Shown: positions 1 through 8,330 of the stretch, piece by piece
Layout of the letters: each line of letters starts with the position of its first letter
Position numbering within the stretch: the stretch's first letter is position 1
Assembly: GCF_001950325.1 (NCBI RefSeq)
Contig: NZ_BDJL01000093.1
Location: 16,635-67,573, forward strand
DNA length: 50,939 bases
From: Carboxydothermus islandicus
GTDB lineage: Bacteria; Bacillota; Z-2901; Carboxydothermales; Carboxydothermaceae
Direction of reading: 5' to 3'
The notes under the pieces: generated by a model
The model's database searches: none
Told to the model about the DNA's origin: nothing
The model's input: the letters and a program-made list of their open reading frames with translations, nothing else
Translations under genes and position numbers: made by a program

Positions 1-586
1 CCTGAATTTTTCTTTCCTTTTCCCCAAAATCACGATTATCAGCATTATATCTATATGCCTGGGCCAGAGCTTGCGGTCCGGGAAAATCAGGTGTAGTACC
101 TACCGTAGGGCAAGCAGCAAGGCAAGCACCGCATTTTATACAATAGGCAAATTGCAGGTATTCTTCAAGTTCTACCGGTGTCTGGGAATATTCTCCGGTA
201 GGATTTAAAAATTCTTGCTCGTTTTCAGGTATGATATATGGCTTGACATTTTTATGTTTCTCAAAAAGCGGAGTTAAATCCGGAACTAAATCTTTTATAT
301 TTTTATAATTTGGCAGTGGAGCAATTTCTATTACATCAGTACCGAGGGATAAAGCTTGAGTTTCGCAAGCAAGTCGCGGCTTTTTATTAATATACATTGC
401 GCAGGAACCACAGATGCCCATCCGGCACGATGCTCTAAAAGCCAACGTGGCATCAATATTTTCTTTAATATAGTAAAGGCAGTCTAAAACTGTCATGCCT
501 TCCTTTACATCGAAAGTATAATCTTGAAAATACGGTTTTACATCTTTTGCAGGATCATATCGCCAAATTTTAAAGGTTACCTTCAA
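1..586 (-). CDS. sdhB: Succinate dehydrogenase/fumarate reductase iron-sulfur subunit (partial, C-terminus off the left edge)
   Basis: Electron-transfer subunit carrying electrons between the FAD subunit and the membrane anchors. Translating the minus strand from a TTG at 586, behind a G-rich ribosome site in the end of the preceding gene, gives MKVTFKIWRYDPAKD, a typical SdhB start. It contains a plant-type [2Fe-2S] motif (CRMGICGSC, then RLACET) and a ferredoxin-like CIKCGACLAACP motif. The last Cys cluster is cut off by the window edge. It is the last gene seen of the fum-sdh operon, and follows the anchor gene by 6 bases. The family call is firm; whether the enzyme mainly oxidises succinate or reduces fumarate cannot be read from this subunit. 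Confidence 0.93.
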   Translation of the reverse strand, partial: MKVTFKIWRYDPAKDVKPYFQDYTFDVKEGMTVLDCLYYIKENIDATLAFRASCRMGICGSCAMYINKKPRLACETQALSLGTDVIEIAPLPNYKNIKDLVPDLTPLFEKHKNVKPYIIPENEQEFLNPTGEYSQTPVELEEYLQFAYCIKCGACLAACPTVGTTPDFPGPQALAQAYRYNADNRDFGEKERKIQ

Positions 587-592
587 TTTCCC

Positions 593-937
593 CTACCCCC
601 CAATGTAAGAATAGATTACAACGTAACTACCTAAAATTAAAGCTAAAAAGCCAATTATCCCAATTAAGCCATTAATAACTCTAAGGTTTTGCGGAAAGTA
701 TTCCAAAAGAATCGTTCTTAAACCATACATTCCATGATACAAAGCAGCTATTAAAAGGATAAGATAACTTACCAGCCAAAAGGTATCCTGTCCCCGAGCT
801 TTTACGTTATGGTAATCTAAAGGGTCGCTAATACCTAAAATATTAACAAGATGCATATATCCCAGATGTATTCCAAGAAACACCAGCAAGATTAAAGCAG
901 CTACAATGAATAAAAACCATAATTTTGATTCACTCAC
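593..937 (-). CDS. sdhD: Succinate dehydrogenase/fumarate reductase membrane anchor subunit (second anchor)
   Basis: Small hydrophobic protein with three predicted membrane helices (about residues 5-25, 50-72 and 85-110 from the GTG start). It contains a His-Gly-Gly-type patch (ALYHGMYGLRTIL) as found in anchors that bind quinone and heme b. The frame is open further upstream, but a GTG at 937 has GGAGG 8 bases before it, so VSESKLW is the likely N-terminus. It lies between the first anchor and sdhB. Two separate anchors of three helices each is the common SdhC/SdhD arrangement. Sequence alone is weakly conserved, so the call rests mainly on operon position and topology. Confidence 0.8.
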   Translation of the reverse strand: MSESKLWFLFIVAALILLVFLGIHLGYMHLVNILGISDPLDYHNVKARGQDTFWLVSYLILLIAALYHGMYGLRTILLEYFPQNLRVINGLIGIIGFLALILGSYVVIYSYIGG

Positions 938-953
938 CAAAGCCCCCTCCTTT

Positions 954-1373
954 TTAGGCCAAATATATATCGTAAACACTTATAACAATTCCTACTAACG
1001 CTAAAATCATCAGGAAATACATTAAAGGCCGTTGTTTTAAAGTTGAATATTTATAGGGATACTCCTGCCGTTCAGGTTTGCCGATAAAGTAACCAAATTC
1101 GGTAAGTATAAGTCGTAAACCGTTTAAGCCGTGAAAAACTCCGGCCACTACCACCAGGAATTCTCCGAATTTAAATATTGGATTATCAACGGTTCCCATA
1201 ACCCTTGTCCACGCATCAAAACCCCCGAGCCGAAATGAAGTTACCACAATATGCAGCAAAAGATAGATAATTAGTCCAAGCCCGGAAATCCGGTGTAAAC
1301 TGTATAAATATCTTTCAATTCCGAATTTTCCGGCATAAAAGTTGCCCTTGATACCCAGGCGATTGTCATACAT
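954..1373 (-). CDS. sdhC: Succinate dehydrogenase/fumarate reductase cytochrome b subunit
   Basis: First membrane anchor, with the SdhC signature near the N-terminus (YSLHRISGLGL, about residues 24-34). The His-Arg-x-Ser-Gly part is the family's quinone-site motif. Three hydrophobic helices follow, and a second conserved His lies in VFHGLNGLRLIL, a probable heme b ligand. The gene follows sdhA by 15 bases and precedes sdhD by 16. Together with sdhA, sdhD and sdhB it gives a complete four-subunit complex exchanging electrons with the quinone pool. Confidence 0.88.
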   Translation of the reverse strand: MYDNRLGIKGNFYAGKFGIERYLYSLHRISGLGLIIYLLLHIVVTSFRLGGFDAWTRVMGTVDNPIFKFGEFLVVVAGVFHGLNGLRLILTEFGYFIGKPERQEYPYKYSTLKQRPLMYFLMILALVGIVISVYDIYLA

Positions 1374-1388
1374 CTAAAACCCCTCCTC

Positions 1389-3107
1389 TTAGTATTTTCT
1401 TTCCACTGGCTTCCAGGTGGTAATCTTTACCGGCAGGTATTCCAGCCGTGGCCCCTGAGGAGTATAATAAGCCAATGTGTGTTTTAACCAGTTTTCATCA
1501 TCCCTGCTGGGATAATCTCTACGGGCATGACCTCCGCGGGATTCTTTTCTTTCCAAAGCTCCCAAAACAATTATTTCTGCCAAGGTCAACATATTTTCCA
1601 TTTCCAGGTATGAAACTAAATCGGTATTATAATATTTACTTTTATCTTCCAGTCCGCAATCCTTAAACCGCTGAATTAGTTCCCTTACCTTGTTGAGGGC
1701 TGCAGATAGTCCCTTTTCATCCCGATATACTCCAACATTTTTATCCATGATTTCCCTTAATTCTTTTCTTATTGTATATAAGCTTTCTTTGTTTGGTTTA
1801 TTAAATATTTCCTTGATTCTGGCTTCTTCTCGTTGGACCATTTCTTTCGGTAATTGCGGAAATGCTTTTTGTTTCTTTACGTACTCATAAGCTTTGCCGC
1901 CAGTGATACCACCCCATACCAGGCACTCTGCAGTTGAATTGGTACCTAACCGGTTTGCTCCATGAATAGAAACACAGGCAACTTCACCGGCAGCATATAC
2001 CCCCGGTACCGGAGTTTGCCCATCAATATCCACATGTATGCCTCCCATTGAGTAATGGGCTACCGGGCGAACCGGTAGAGGTTTTTCAATCGGATCAATT
2101 CCCGCAAATTTTATGGCCACTTCCCGGATTAGCGGCAGTCGTTCATTAATTTTTTCCCTGCCCAGGTGGGTTAAATCCAGTAAAACATAATACAAACCAT
2201 CTTCCCGGGTAAATCCTCTTCCAGCTTCAATTTCCTGCATTTCTGAACGGGAAACAATATCTCTGGGAGCTAATTCCATCATTTTTTCCGCATATTTCCC
2301 CATAAAACGCTCCCCTAAGTTATTAATTAAATACCCTCCTTCACCTCGCGCAGCTTCAGTAATTAAAATTCCCGAGGGAACAAGACCGGTCGGATGAAAT
2401 TGCACAAATTCCATGTCTTTTAACGGTAACCCTGCCCGATAAGCTATAGCCATTCCATCTCCGGTAACCGTATATGAATAAGTGGTGAAACCGTAGATCC
2501 GGCAGGCCCCTCCGGTAGCAATAATTAAAGCTTTGGATTGAAAAACTAAAAATTCTCCTCTGGTTAAATCAATGGCAGTAAATCCCTTATATTCCCCATC
2601 TTCAATCAACAGAGATGTAACCATCACTTCATCATAACGGTGAACGTTGGAAAAGCGCTGAAGATTATCATACATTGTGTGAACTTCAAAAAAACCCGTT
2701 TTATCCGCCGCAAAAACCGCTCGCGGAAAAGAGTGACCGCCAAATGGTCTTTGGTCAATTTTGCCGTTTTCCCGGCGGGCCCAGGGTATACCCCAGTGGT
2801 CTAATTTCAAAATTTCTTGAGGAATTAATTCGACAAAACGCCAAACCGCATCCTGATCTGCTAAAAAGTCACTTCCTTTAACCGTATCCCAGGCATGCAA
2901 TTCCGGACTATCCCCTTCGTCAATCCGGAGAGCTGCACCGGTTCCGCCTTCAGCACAAACCGAATGAGGTCTTAATAGCTGGGTTTTACTAACAAGGGCA
3001 ATATCCAACTCGCCCTTCGATAAAAACGCAGCTTCCAATGCCGCCCTAAGTCCTGCAAGCCCAGAACCAATAATTATCAAATCATGTTTCAGAATATTCA
3101 CATCCAT
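1389..3107 (-). CDS. sdhA: Succinate dehydrogenase/fumarate reductase flavoprotein subunit
   Basis: Catalytic subunit that interconverts succinate and fumarate using covalent FAD. The N-terminal dinucleotide fold is IIGSGLAGLRAALEA (about residues 11-25). HSVCAEGG (about 48-55) holds the FAD-linked His. QFHPTG and ARGEGG are active-site segments, and HYSMGGI plus HGANRLGTNS are the late FAD-binding motifs. At 572 residues it has the normal length. It lies 26 bases downstream of the fumarase beta gene and starts the sdhA-C-D-B part of the operon. The Cys next to the FAD-linked His is unremarkable. Fumarate reductase and succinate dehydrogenase cannot be told apart by these motifs. Confidence 0.96.
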   Translation of the reverse strand: MDVNILKHDLIIIGSGLAGLRAALEAAFLSKGELDIALVSKTQLLRPHSVCAEGGTGAALRIDEGDSPELHAWDTVKGSDFLADQDAVWRFVELIPQEILKLDHWGIPWARRENGKIDQRPFGGHSFPRAVFAADKTGFFEVHTMYDNLQRFSNVHRYDEVMVTSLLIEDGEYKGFTAIDLTRGEFLVFQSKALIIATGGACRIYGFTTYSYTVTGDGMAIAYRAGLPLKDMEFVQFHPTGLVPSGILITEAARGEGGYLINNLGERFMGKYAEKMMELAPRDIVSRSEMQEIEAGRGFTREDGLYYVLLDLTHLGREKINERLPLIREVAIKFAGIDPIEKPLPVRPVAHYSMGGIHVDIDGQTPVPGVYAAGEVACVSIHGANRLGTNSTAECLVWGGITGGKAYEYVKKQKAFPQLPKEMVQREEARIKEIFNKPNKESLYTIRKELREIMDKNVGVYRDEKGLSAALNKVRELIQRFKDCGLEDKSKYYNTDLVSYLEMENMLTLAEIIVLGALERKESRGGHARRDYPSRDDENWLKHTLAYYTPQGPRLEYLPVKITTWKPVERKY

Positions 3108-3133
3108 CCCCCTCTTTTTTAAATCGCCTAAAA

Positions 3134-3682
3134 TTATTCTTTCAAGAATTGTTTTGGACCTACCTCGTATAAATTTTGTCCCCGGGCATCAATAACCACT
3201 ATTGCAGGAAAATCAACCACTTCCAAGCGGTAAATTGCTTCTGGACCTAGATCAGGATAGGCCACCACTTCACTTTTAACTATTGTTTTTGAAAGTAAAG
3301 CTCCGGCTCCTCCAATTGCCGCAAAATATATTGCTTTGTTGCGCACAATCGCCTCTTGCACCTCTTTACTTCGGAGTCCTTTACCTATCATTCCTTTTAA
3401 GCCATAATCCAAAAGGCGCGGGGTATACTTATCCATCCTCCCGCTGGTGGTTGGTCCAGCGGAACCAATAACCCTGTCCGGTTTTGCCGGTGTAGGACCT
3501 ACGTAATAAATTATTTGCCCCTTTAAATTAACAGGTAATTCTTCCCCCTTTTCTAAAAGTTCATACAACCTTTTGTGAGCAGCATCACGGGCAGTAAAAA
3601 TTACACCGTTAATTAAAACTTCATCACCAATTTGTAATTTCTCAATAACCTCTTCGCTCAAAGGTGTAGTAATCTTAATCAT
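3134..3682 (-). CDS. fumB: Class I fumarate hydratase, beta (C-terminal) subunit
   Basis: Small subunit of the two-subunit iron-sulfur fumarase/tartrate dehydratase family, which interconverts fumarate and malate. The family motif GSAGPTTSGRMDKYTP lies near residues 73-88, and YFAAIGGAGALLSK follows later. Its length of 182 residues is normal for a separate beta subunit. It lies 12 bases behind the alpha gene. L-tartrate dehydratase has the same architecture, but the adjacent succinate dehydrogenase genes favour fumarase. It feeds fumarate to, or takes it from, the downstream membrane complex. Confidence 0.92.
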   Translation of the reverse strand: MIKITTPLSEEVIEKLQIGDEVLINGVIFTARDAAHKRLYELLEKGEELPVNLKGQIIYYVGPTPAKPDRVIGSAGPTTSGRMDKYTPRLLDYGLKGMIGKGLRSKEVQEAIVRNKAIYFAAIGGAGALLSKTIVKSEVVAYPDLGPEAIYRLEVVDFPAIVVIDARGQNLYEVGPKQFLKE

Positions 3683-3694
3683 GCTCTCTCACCT

Positions 3695-4537
3695 CTATAA
3701 AATAACAGTTTCATGGCGAGCAACGTGACAATTTAAGTTAACTGCCACCGGCAAGCTTGCTATATGGGTTGGGTAAGTTTCAATGTGAACTGCTAAAGCA
3801 GTAACCCTGCCTCCCAATCCCTGTGGGCCAATTCCTAAATTGTTGATTTTCTCTAATAGTTCCTTTTCCAGGGAGTTGTAAAAGGGATCGGGATTTTGAG
3901 AACCAACTTCCCGTAACAATGCTTTCTTTGCTAATAAGGCAGCTTTTTCAAAAGTACCTCCAATTCCCACACCTACAATTATTGGCGGACAAGGATTAGA
4001 ACCTGCTTGGCGAACTGTATCAATAACAAATTGCTTTACTCCTTCAACTCCATCAGCAGGCTTTAACATTTTTAGCTGGCTCATATTTTCACTTCCACCG
4101 CCTTTCGGTGCTACCGTAATTTTTACCCTGTCTCCTGGAACAATATCAATATGCACCACTGCTGGAGTATTGTCACCGGTATTTATCCGGTTTAAAGGGT
4201 CCTTTACAATTGATTTTCTTAAATATCCTTCAGTATAACCTTCCCTAACCCCTTGATTTATGGCTTCGTGCAAATTTCCCCCTACCAAGTGTACATCCTG
4301 GCCAATTTCTAAAAATATTACTGCTGTACCGGTATCCTGACAAATTGGTAATTCTTCATCTTTGGCTATTTGAGCATTTTCAATAACTCTCTGTAATATT
4401 TTTTTACCAACTTCACTTTTCTCATAGTTCGCTGCTACCTTTAAAGCATTCAAAATATCGGTACTTAGTTCTTGATTCGCCTTAACTACTAATGTTTTTA
4501 TGGCATTTTTAATTTCATTTACATCTAAATTACGCAT
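3695..4537 (-). CDS. fumA: Class I fumarate hydratase, alpha (N-terminal) subunit
   Basis: Catalytic [4Fe-4S] subunit of class I fumarase. Three cysteines sit in the expected contexts: ELPICQDTGTAVIF, GSNPCPPIIVGVGIGG and LNCHVARHE near the C-terminus. These are the likely cluster ligands. At 280 residues it has the usual length for a split alpha subunit. It is the first gene of the fum-sdh operon. Its ATG at 4537 has a GGGAGGG site about 8 bases upstream, and a sigma-54 type promoter lies 30-45 bases upstream (4567-4582). As an oxygen-sensitive iron-sulfur fumarase it suits an anaerobe. Confidence 0.93.
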   Translation of the reverse strand: MRNLDVNEIKNAIKTLVVKANQELSTDILNALKVAANYEKSEVGKKILQRVIENAQIAKDEELPICQDTGTAVIFLEIGQDVHLVGGNLHEAINQGVREGYTEGYLRKSIVKDPLNRINTGDNTPAVVHIDIVPGDRVKITVAPKGGGSENMSQLKMLKPADGVEGVKQFVIDTVRQAGSNPCPPIIVGVGIGGTFEKAALLAKKALLREVGSQNPDPFYNSLEKELLEKINNLGIGPQGLGGRVTALAVHIETYPTHIASLPVAVNLNCHVARHETVIL

Positions 4538-4566
4538 CTATCCATCCCTCCCTATTGGTACTTTCA

Positions 4567-4582
4567 AGCAATTATGATGCCA
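4567..4582 (-). promoter_or_regulatory. Sigma-54 (-24/-12) promoter of the fum-sdh operon
   Basis: On the minus strand the 16-mer TGGCATCATAATTGCT matches the sigma-54 consensus TGGCACG-N4-TTGCW at all but two defined positions. The GG and GC doublets are exactly 12 bases apart. It lies just upstream of the fumA ATG (4537), leaving room for a short leader with the GGGAGGG ribosome site. The next gene upstream encodes a sigma-54 activator. The match is seen; promoter activity is inferred. Confidence 0.8.
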
Positions 4583-4596
4583 GCGATTTTCAGGCA

Positions 4597-4624
4597 TAAA
4601 AAAAAGAAGCATACTTCTATTTTT
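4597..4624 (-). terminator. Intrinsic terminator of the sigma-54 activator gene
   Basis: The minus strand reads AGAAG-TATG-CTTCT followed by an eight- or nine-base T run. The 5-bp stem is lengthened by A:T pairs on both sides. It lies between the stop of the activator gene (4658) and the sigma-54 promoter (4567-4582), so it would insulate the fum-sdh operon from read-through. Confidence 0.65.
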
Positions 4625-4657
4625 TAAAAATTATAACTTTTATTTTAAATTTTAGAA

Positions 4658-6172
4658 TTACAAATTGTATCGCTTTATTTTATTGTAAAGGCTTGCAAGA
4701 GAAATTCCCAGTTTTTCGGCAATCATTTTTTTTGCTGATAATGACCTTCCATATTTCTCCAATGCCATACTTATAACCTCTTTTTCTATGTCCGTCAATT
4801 TTTTAATTGGGAAACTTTTTTCCAAAACCGGAGGTTCATTAGCTTTTGAAAAATAGCCATAGAAATGATGCTCGTCTAAATATTCATCATCCACCAGGAT
4901 TATTGTTCGCTCTAAAAGATTTTCCAACTCACGTATATTTCCGGGCCATGGATAATTTTGAAATAGCTCCTGTGCCTTTGGCGTTAATCCTTTTACCTTT
5001 TTGCCAAAGCGCCGATTTAATTTACCGATAATATTTTCTGTTATCAGCAAAATATCTTCTTTATTTCTCTTTCTTAACGGTGGTAGTTCTATATCAATAA
5101 CTTTTAAACGAAAATATAAATCTTCCCTAAACTTTCCTTCCTCTACCATCTTTTTCAAATCACGATTGGTAGCAGCAATTACCCGTACATCGGTAGTAAT
5201 AGTTTCAATACCTCCAACCCTTTCAAATTGCTTATCTTCTAAAACTCGCAAAAGCTTGGCCTGTAAAAATAAATTTAAATCGCCAATTTCATCTAAAAAA
5301 ATCGTTCCCAGATGAGCTAATTCAAACTTTCCCATCTTGGTTTTGGTTGCTCCAGTAAAAGCCCCTTTTTCATAACCAAACAGTTCGCTTTCCAATAAAT
5401 TTTCAGGTATAGCAGCACAGTTAATTTTAACAAAAGGTTTTGAAGAACGACTACTTTCCATATGGATTGCCTGGGCAAACATTTCCTTACCGGTTCCACT
5501 TTCACCTAACAGAAGAACCGTGGCATCACTTTTTGCTGCCTTTTTCGCTATTTTTTTGGCCTCTAAAAGTTTTTCATCCCTTCCAATAATATCGTTAAAA
5601 GTGTAACGACAACCGGAAATCTCCGAAAGCTTTTGACTAAAGTTTTCAAGCATTTCCTGAGTTTTACTGAGTTGTTCGCTTATTTTTAAAATATCGGTAA
5701 CCGTTTGAAATACTACAGCTCCACCGCTTAATTTTCCATCGATAAATATCGGCACAGCATTTGATACCACTTCTGCTTTACTTCCCCCCACTAAAGTTCG
5801 GTGCCCAATTACTGGCTTCTTTAACTTAATAGCCTGAGCTAAGGCACCATTGGGGGAAACTTCAAAAATATTTTTGCCAATTCTTTCATCCTTTTCGATA
5901 CCAGTTATGCGCGTAAACGCTTGATTAATGTATTTAATTTCGCCTTTTTCGTCGGCAATTTCAATACCCTCCTGGAGAGAATCTAAAATTTTCAGAAGTT
6001 CTTCCCGCATTTTCTTGGCAAGCACTAAATGGGTAATCTGACTGAACCCTTTATTATCGGCAATAAAAAAGTCAGGATTCGCCATTACCGCTTGTTCCAC
6101 ATCCTGAATTTTGACTATTTCCTTACCCTTTAAAAACTCGGGCTCTAATTCTCCTAAATAATAAATCGTCAT
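4658..6172 (-). CDS. PAS-domain sigma-54 dependent transcriptional activator
   Basis: Bacterial enhancer-binding protein. From the ATG at 6172 (GGAGG 8 bases upstream, preferred to an ATG 15 bases earlier that overlaps that site) the product is 504 residues. An N-terminal segment of unknown role (1-55) is followed by a PAS sensor (about 60-165; [19 protein letters not shown]). The AAA+ module has Walker A GESGTGKE (about 223-230), the sigma-54 contact loop GAFTGA (about 270-275) and Walker [12 protein letters not shown] Fis-type helix-turn-helix is at the C-terminus. No phosphoacceptor domain is present, so a small ligand or redox signal at the PAS domain is likely. The nearest target is the -24/-12 promoter in front of fumA. 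Confidence 0.93.
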   Translation of the reverse strand: MTIYYLGELEPEFLKGKEIVKIQDVEQAVMANPDFFIADNKGFSQITHLVLAKKMREELLKILDSLQEGIEIADEKGEIKYINQAFTRITGIEKDERIGKNIFEVSPNGALAQAIKLKKPVIGHRTLVGGSKAEVVSNAVPIFIDGKLSGGAVVFQTVTDILKISEQLSKTQEMLENFSQKLSEISGCRYTFNDIIGRDEKLLEAKKIAKKAAKSDATVLLLGESGTGKEMFAQAIHMESSRSSKPFVKINCAAIPENLLESELFGYEKGAFTGATKTKMGKFELAHLGTIFLDEIGDLNLFLQAKLLRVLEDKQFERVGGIETITTDVRVIAATNRDLKKMVEEGKFREDLYFRLKVIDIELPPLRKRNKEDILLITENIIGKLNRRFGKKVKGLTPKAQELFQNYPWPGNIRELENLLERTIILVDDEYLDEHHFYGYFSKANEPPVLEKSFPIKKLTDIEKEVISMALEKYGRSLSAKKMIAEKLGISLASLYNKIKRYNL

Positions 6173-6207
6173 TGTTAATTCCTCCATTTTAATTTTTATA
6201 AATTTTT

Positions 6208-6236
6208 ATTCTATAAATTATAAACTTTTCCTGCAA
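6208..6236 (-). promoter_or_regulatory. Candidate promoter for the sigma-54 activator gene
   Basis: On the minus strand TTGCAG (6231-6236) and TAGAAT (6208-6213) are separated by 17 bases, 36 bases before the start codon at 6172. The -10 matches 5 of 6 and the -35 only 3 of 6. A TATAAT lies inside the spacer, so the exact elements are uncertain. Confidence 0.4.
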
Positions 6237-6244
6237 AATAATTT

Positions 6245-6258
6245 CGAACTTATGTTTT
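6245..6258. promoter_or_regulatory. Candidate SOS box (LexA operator)
   Basis: CGAAC-TTAT-GTTTT resembles the Gram-positive LexA operator CGAACRNRYGTTYC, with two mismatches at degenerate or outer positions. It lies 61 bases upstream of the lexA start and overlaps the predicted -35 of lexA, where binding would block transcription. Autoregulation is the expected role. Confidence 0.6.
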
Positions 6259-6283
6259 CAAAAACCCAAAACATTATTATAAT
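6255..6283 (+). promoter_or_regulatory. Candidate lexA promoter
   Basis: TTTTCA (6255-6260), a 17-base spacer, then a perfect TATAAT (6278-6283). The start codon is at 6319 with GAGGTG 8 bases before it. The SOS-box-like sequence overlaps the -35. Confidence 0.55.
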
Positions 6284-6318
6284 AAACTTAAAAGCTACAA
6301 AAATGAGGTGATTTTTGC

Positions 6319-6933
6319 GTGAAAAACTCCGTTCTTTCACACCAGGAAAAAAAAATAATCACATTTATAAAGCAATACCTAAATGATAATGGATATCCCC
6401 CCACTATTCGGGAGATTTGTCAGGGAGTTGGATTAAGCTCTCCCTCCACTGTACATCATCACCTAAAAAACTTGGAAAGCAAAGGCTATTTGCAACGAAA
6501 TCCAACCAAACCACGAGCCTTAGAACTTGTGGCCGAAAAAACACCGGATGAGCTTTTATCCATTCCCTTATTGGGTAATGTTGCTGCCGGCTATCCAACT
6601 TTAGCCATCGAAAATGCCGAAGAAGAAATGCAAATACCCAAGTCCCTATTTCCGGAAAAAGAGTTATTTGCTTTGCGCATTAAGGGAGACAGTATGATTG
6701 AGGAAGGAATACTGCCAGGCGATGTGATAATTGTAAAAAAGCAAGAAGTAGCCGAAAACGGTGACATCGTTGTCGCCTACCTGGAAGGAGAAGTTACGGT
6801 AAAGAAATTCTGGAAAGATAGTGTGTACGGAGTAATTAAATTAATCCCTGCAAATTCAAAATACGAACCGATTATCATAAACCGGGAAACGAAAATTTTG
6901 GGTAAAGTTATAGGCCTTTTAAGACGATATTAA
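6319..6933 (+). CDS. lexA: LexA repressor, SOS regulator
   Basis: DNA-damage response repressor and self-cleaving protease. The winged-helix DNA-binding domain (residues 1-70) contains TIREICQGVGLSSPSTVHHH. The cleavage site is Ala90-Gly91 in GNVAAGYP. The catalytic dyad is Ser125 (KGDSMIEEG) and Lys162 (VTVKKFW). The start is GTG at 6319, set by GAGGTG at 6305-6310. At 204 residues it is normal in length. It stands alone on the plus strand between two minus-strand operons and has its own candidate promoter and SOS box. Confidence 0.97.
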   Translation: MKNSVLSHQEKKIITFIKQYLNDNGYPPTIREICQGVGLSSPSTVHHHLKNLESKGYLQRNPTKPRALELVAEKTPDELLSIPLLGNVAAGYPTLAIENAEEEMQIPKSLFPEKELFALRIKGDSMIEEGILPGDVIIVKKQEVAENGDIVVAYLEGEVTVKKFWKDSVYGVIKLIPANSKYEPIIINRETKILGKVIGLLRRY

Positions 6934-6962
6934 ATAAGCCAGCATTTTATGCTGGCTTATTT
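6932..6962. terminator. Bidirectional terminator between lexA and the ccm operon
   Basis: AAATAAGCCAGCA, a five-base loop and TGCTGGCTTATTT form a perfect 13-bp stem. It starts inside the lexA stop codon and covers the stop codon of the opposing gene (6957). T-rich DNA follows on the plus strand and A/T pairs flank the GC core, so it can serve both directions. Confidence 0.75.
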
Positions 6963-7466
6963 CCATATTTTTAAAGCTTCCTTTAACAGATCCTGGTGCA
7001 ATTCTGCAGGTAGTTCCAGCCAAAATACTTTATCCTTACTTTGGTAGTAGTAATGCACTCTACCCATGCCATAAGTTTTATAAATTGTTAATCCTCCAAT
7101 TTCCAATGTTTCTGGATAACTAAAAGGACTTTTACCTATGGCCGCTTTTATTTTCCGGTCCATAAGCTCACACAAGTAAGCTGCCTCCTGCACGGAATTG
7201 GCCTCTGAAATCCATATTCTGGCTTCCTGTTGATAGTTTTTATAGGTAATAACTTCAGCTGCTTTGATATCAATCAGCTTTCCATGTAAATCATTAACAG
7301 CGGCAATTGCTGCATTTCCCTTGATATCTTCTACCCGATACATTTCGGCAAAAGTTTCCGGTGCTAAATTAAGCTCCACCTCTTTTTTTTCAAAATAATT
7401 AACCCCAAAAAAGGCACCCAGAATTATCCCCCAGAAAATTCCCAACACCAGTATTGCCCTTTTCAT
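6957..7466 (-). CDS. Membrane-anchored protein of unknown function at the end of the ccm operon
   Basis: 169 residues. One N-terminal membrane helix (about 4-24) is followed by a domain that should lie outside the membrane. There is no CxxCH heme site and no CxxC pair. A single Cys lies in AAYLCELMDRK. The C-terminal half (IYKTYGMGRVHYYYQ, VFWLELP) looks like a small alpha/beta domain. It begins 3 bases after ccmD, and the end of ccmD supplies its GGAGTT ribosome site, so it is translated as part of the ccm operon. I do not recognise the family. A role in cytochrome c assembly or in a partner protein is inferred from position only. Confidence 0.75.
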   Translation of the reverse strand: MKRAILVLGIFWGIILGAFFGVNYFEKKEVELNLAPETFAEMYRVEDIKGNAAIAAVNDLHGKLIDIKAAEVITYKNYQQEARIWISEANSVQEAAYLCELMDRKIKAAIGKSPFSYPETLEIGGLTIYKTYGMGRVHYYYQSKDKVFWLELPAELHQDLLKEALKIWK

Positions 7467-7469
7467 GGC

Positions 7470-7613
7470 TTAACTCCTTTTATTTAAAGCCTCTTTTATT
7501 AACTCCAATTCCCGTTTAATTTGCTTTTGCCTTTGTCCCAAGACCACAGTATAGAGAAATATTAACGTCCAAATAATAAAATACGCTAAGGCTAAAGCAG
7601 TTAATTTACTCAT
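7470..7613 (-). CDS. ccmD: CcmD-like small membrane protein of cytochrome c maturation
   Basis: A 47-residue product starting at ATG 7613: one membrane helix (about residues 6-26) followed by a basic, helical tail (GQRQKQIKRELELIKEALN). This is the size and layout of CcmD, which holds CcmC and CcmE together and helps release heme-loaded CcmE. A GGGGGG-rich site lies 6-10 bases upstream. It is placed directly after ccmC, as in canonical operons. CcmD sequences are poorly conserved, so the assignment rests on topology, length and position. Confidence 0.8.
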   Translation of the reverse strand: MSKLTALALAYFIIWTLIFLYTVVLGQRQKQIKRELELIKEALNKRS

Positions 7614-7625
7614 CTTCTTGCCCCC

Positions 7626-8330
7626 CTAACCGTAAATTTTTTCCTTAACCATATCCTTTAAACGATTTAATTCCCGCTGCATTAAATTAATTCTTGTGCT
7701 TTTTACTAACAAATAAATATATAAAATTGTAAAGGCAAACAGGCTTATAAAAAAAGCTGGTTTCATTGCAGGGTCCAATCCGCCCGAAGGGTTATTAAAA
7801 ACAATGGGATGAAAAGTCTTTTGCCACCAGCGACCGGCAGCAAAAACCAGGGGAACATCTAAGAAGCCAATTATGCCAAAAATCGCAGCAAACCGAGCCG
7901 TTTTTTCTTCCTCCCCCGCTGCAAGCCTTAATACTACGTAGGCTAAATAGATAAACCACATAATAATTGCGGTAGTTAATTTAGGATCCCAGGTCCACCA
8001 GGCATTCCATACCGTTTTCGCCCAAATAGGTCCGGTGGTAATAACAATGGTAGTAAACACAACTCCTATCTCTGCCGAAGCCAAGCTTATTCCATCCCAG
8101 AAATAATCCCTCTTAATTAAAAACATAATACTCCCGACAAAGACCACAAAAAAGGCTAAAAACGCAACCCAGGCAGCCGAGACATGAAAATAAAAAATTT
8201 TTTGCACGACCCCCATCATTTTCTCCTCGGGGGCAACCACAAAAACCATGTAAATAGCAACCGAAAGAACCACGTAGGCTAATGGTCCCAAAAAATAATC
8301 CCAAACTCTACCCCTCTCCATCTTAACCAA
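7626..8330 (-). CDS. ccmC: Heme handling protein CcmC
   Basis: Polytopic membrane protein with about six helices that loads heme onto CcmE at the outer face of the membrane. It has the tryptophan-rich WWTWDPK motif (about residue 97) and conserved histidines in the flanking loops (FYFHVSAAW; KTFHPIVFNNPSGG). At 234 residues it is normal. The start is either TTG at 8330, 5 bases after GGAGG, or ATG at 8321, 14 bases after it; spacing favours the TTG. It directly follows ccmB. Confidence 0.93.
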   Translation of the reverse strand: MVKMERGRVWDYFLGPLAYVVLSVAIYMVFVVAPEEKMMGVVQKIFYFHVSAAWVAFLAFFVVFVGSIMFLIKRDYFWDGISLASAEIGVVFTTIVITTGPIWAKTVWNAWWTWDPKLTTAIIMWFIYLAYVVLRLAAGEEEKTARFAAIFGIIGFLDVPLVFAAGRWWQKTFHPIVFNNPSGGLDPAMKPAFFISLFAFTILYIYLLVKSTRINLMQRELNRLKDMVKEKIYG

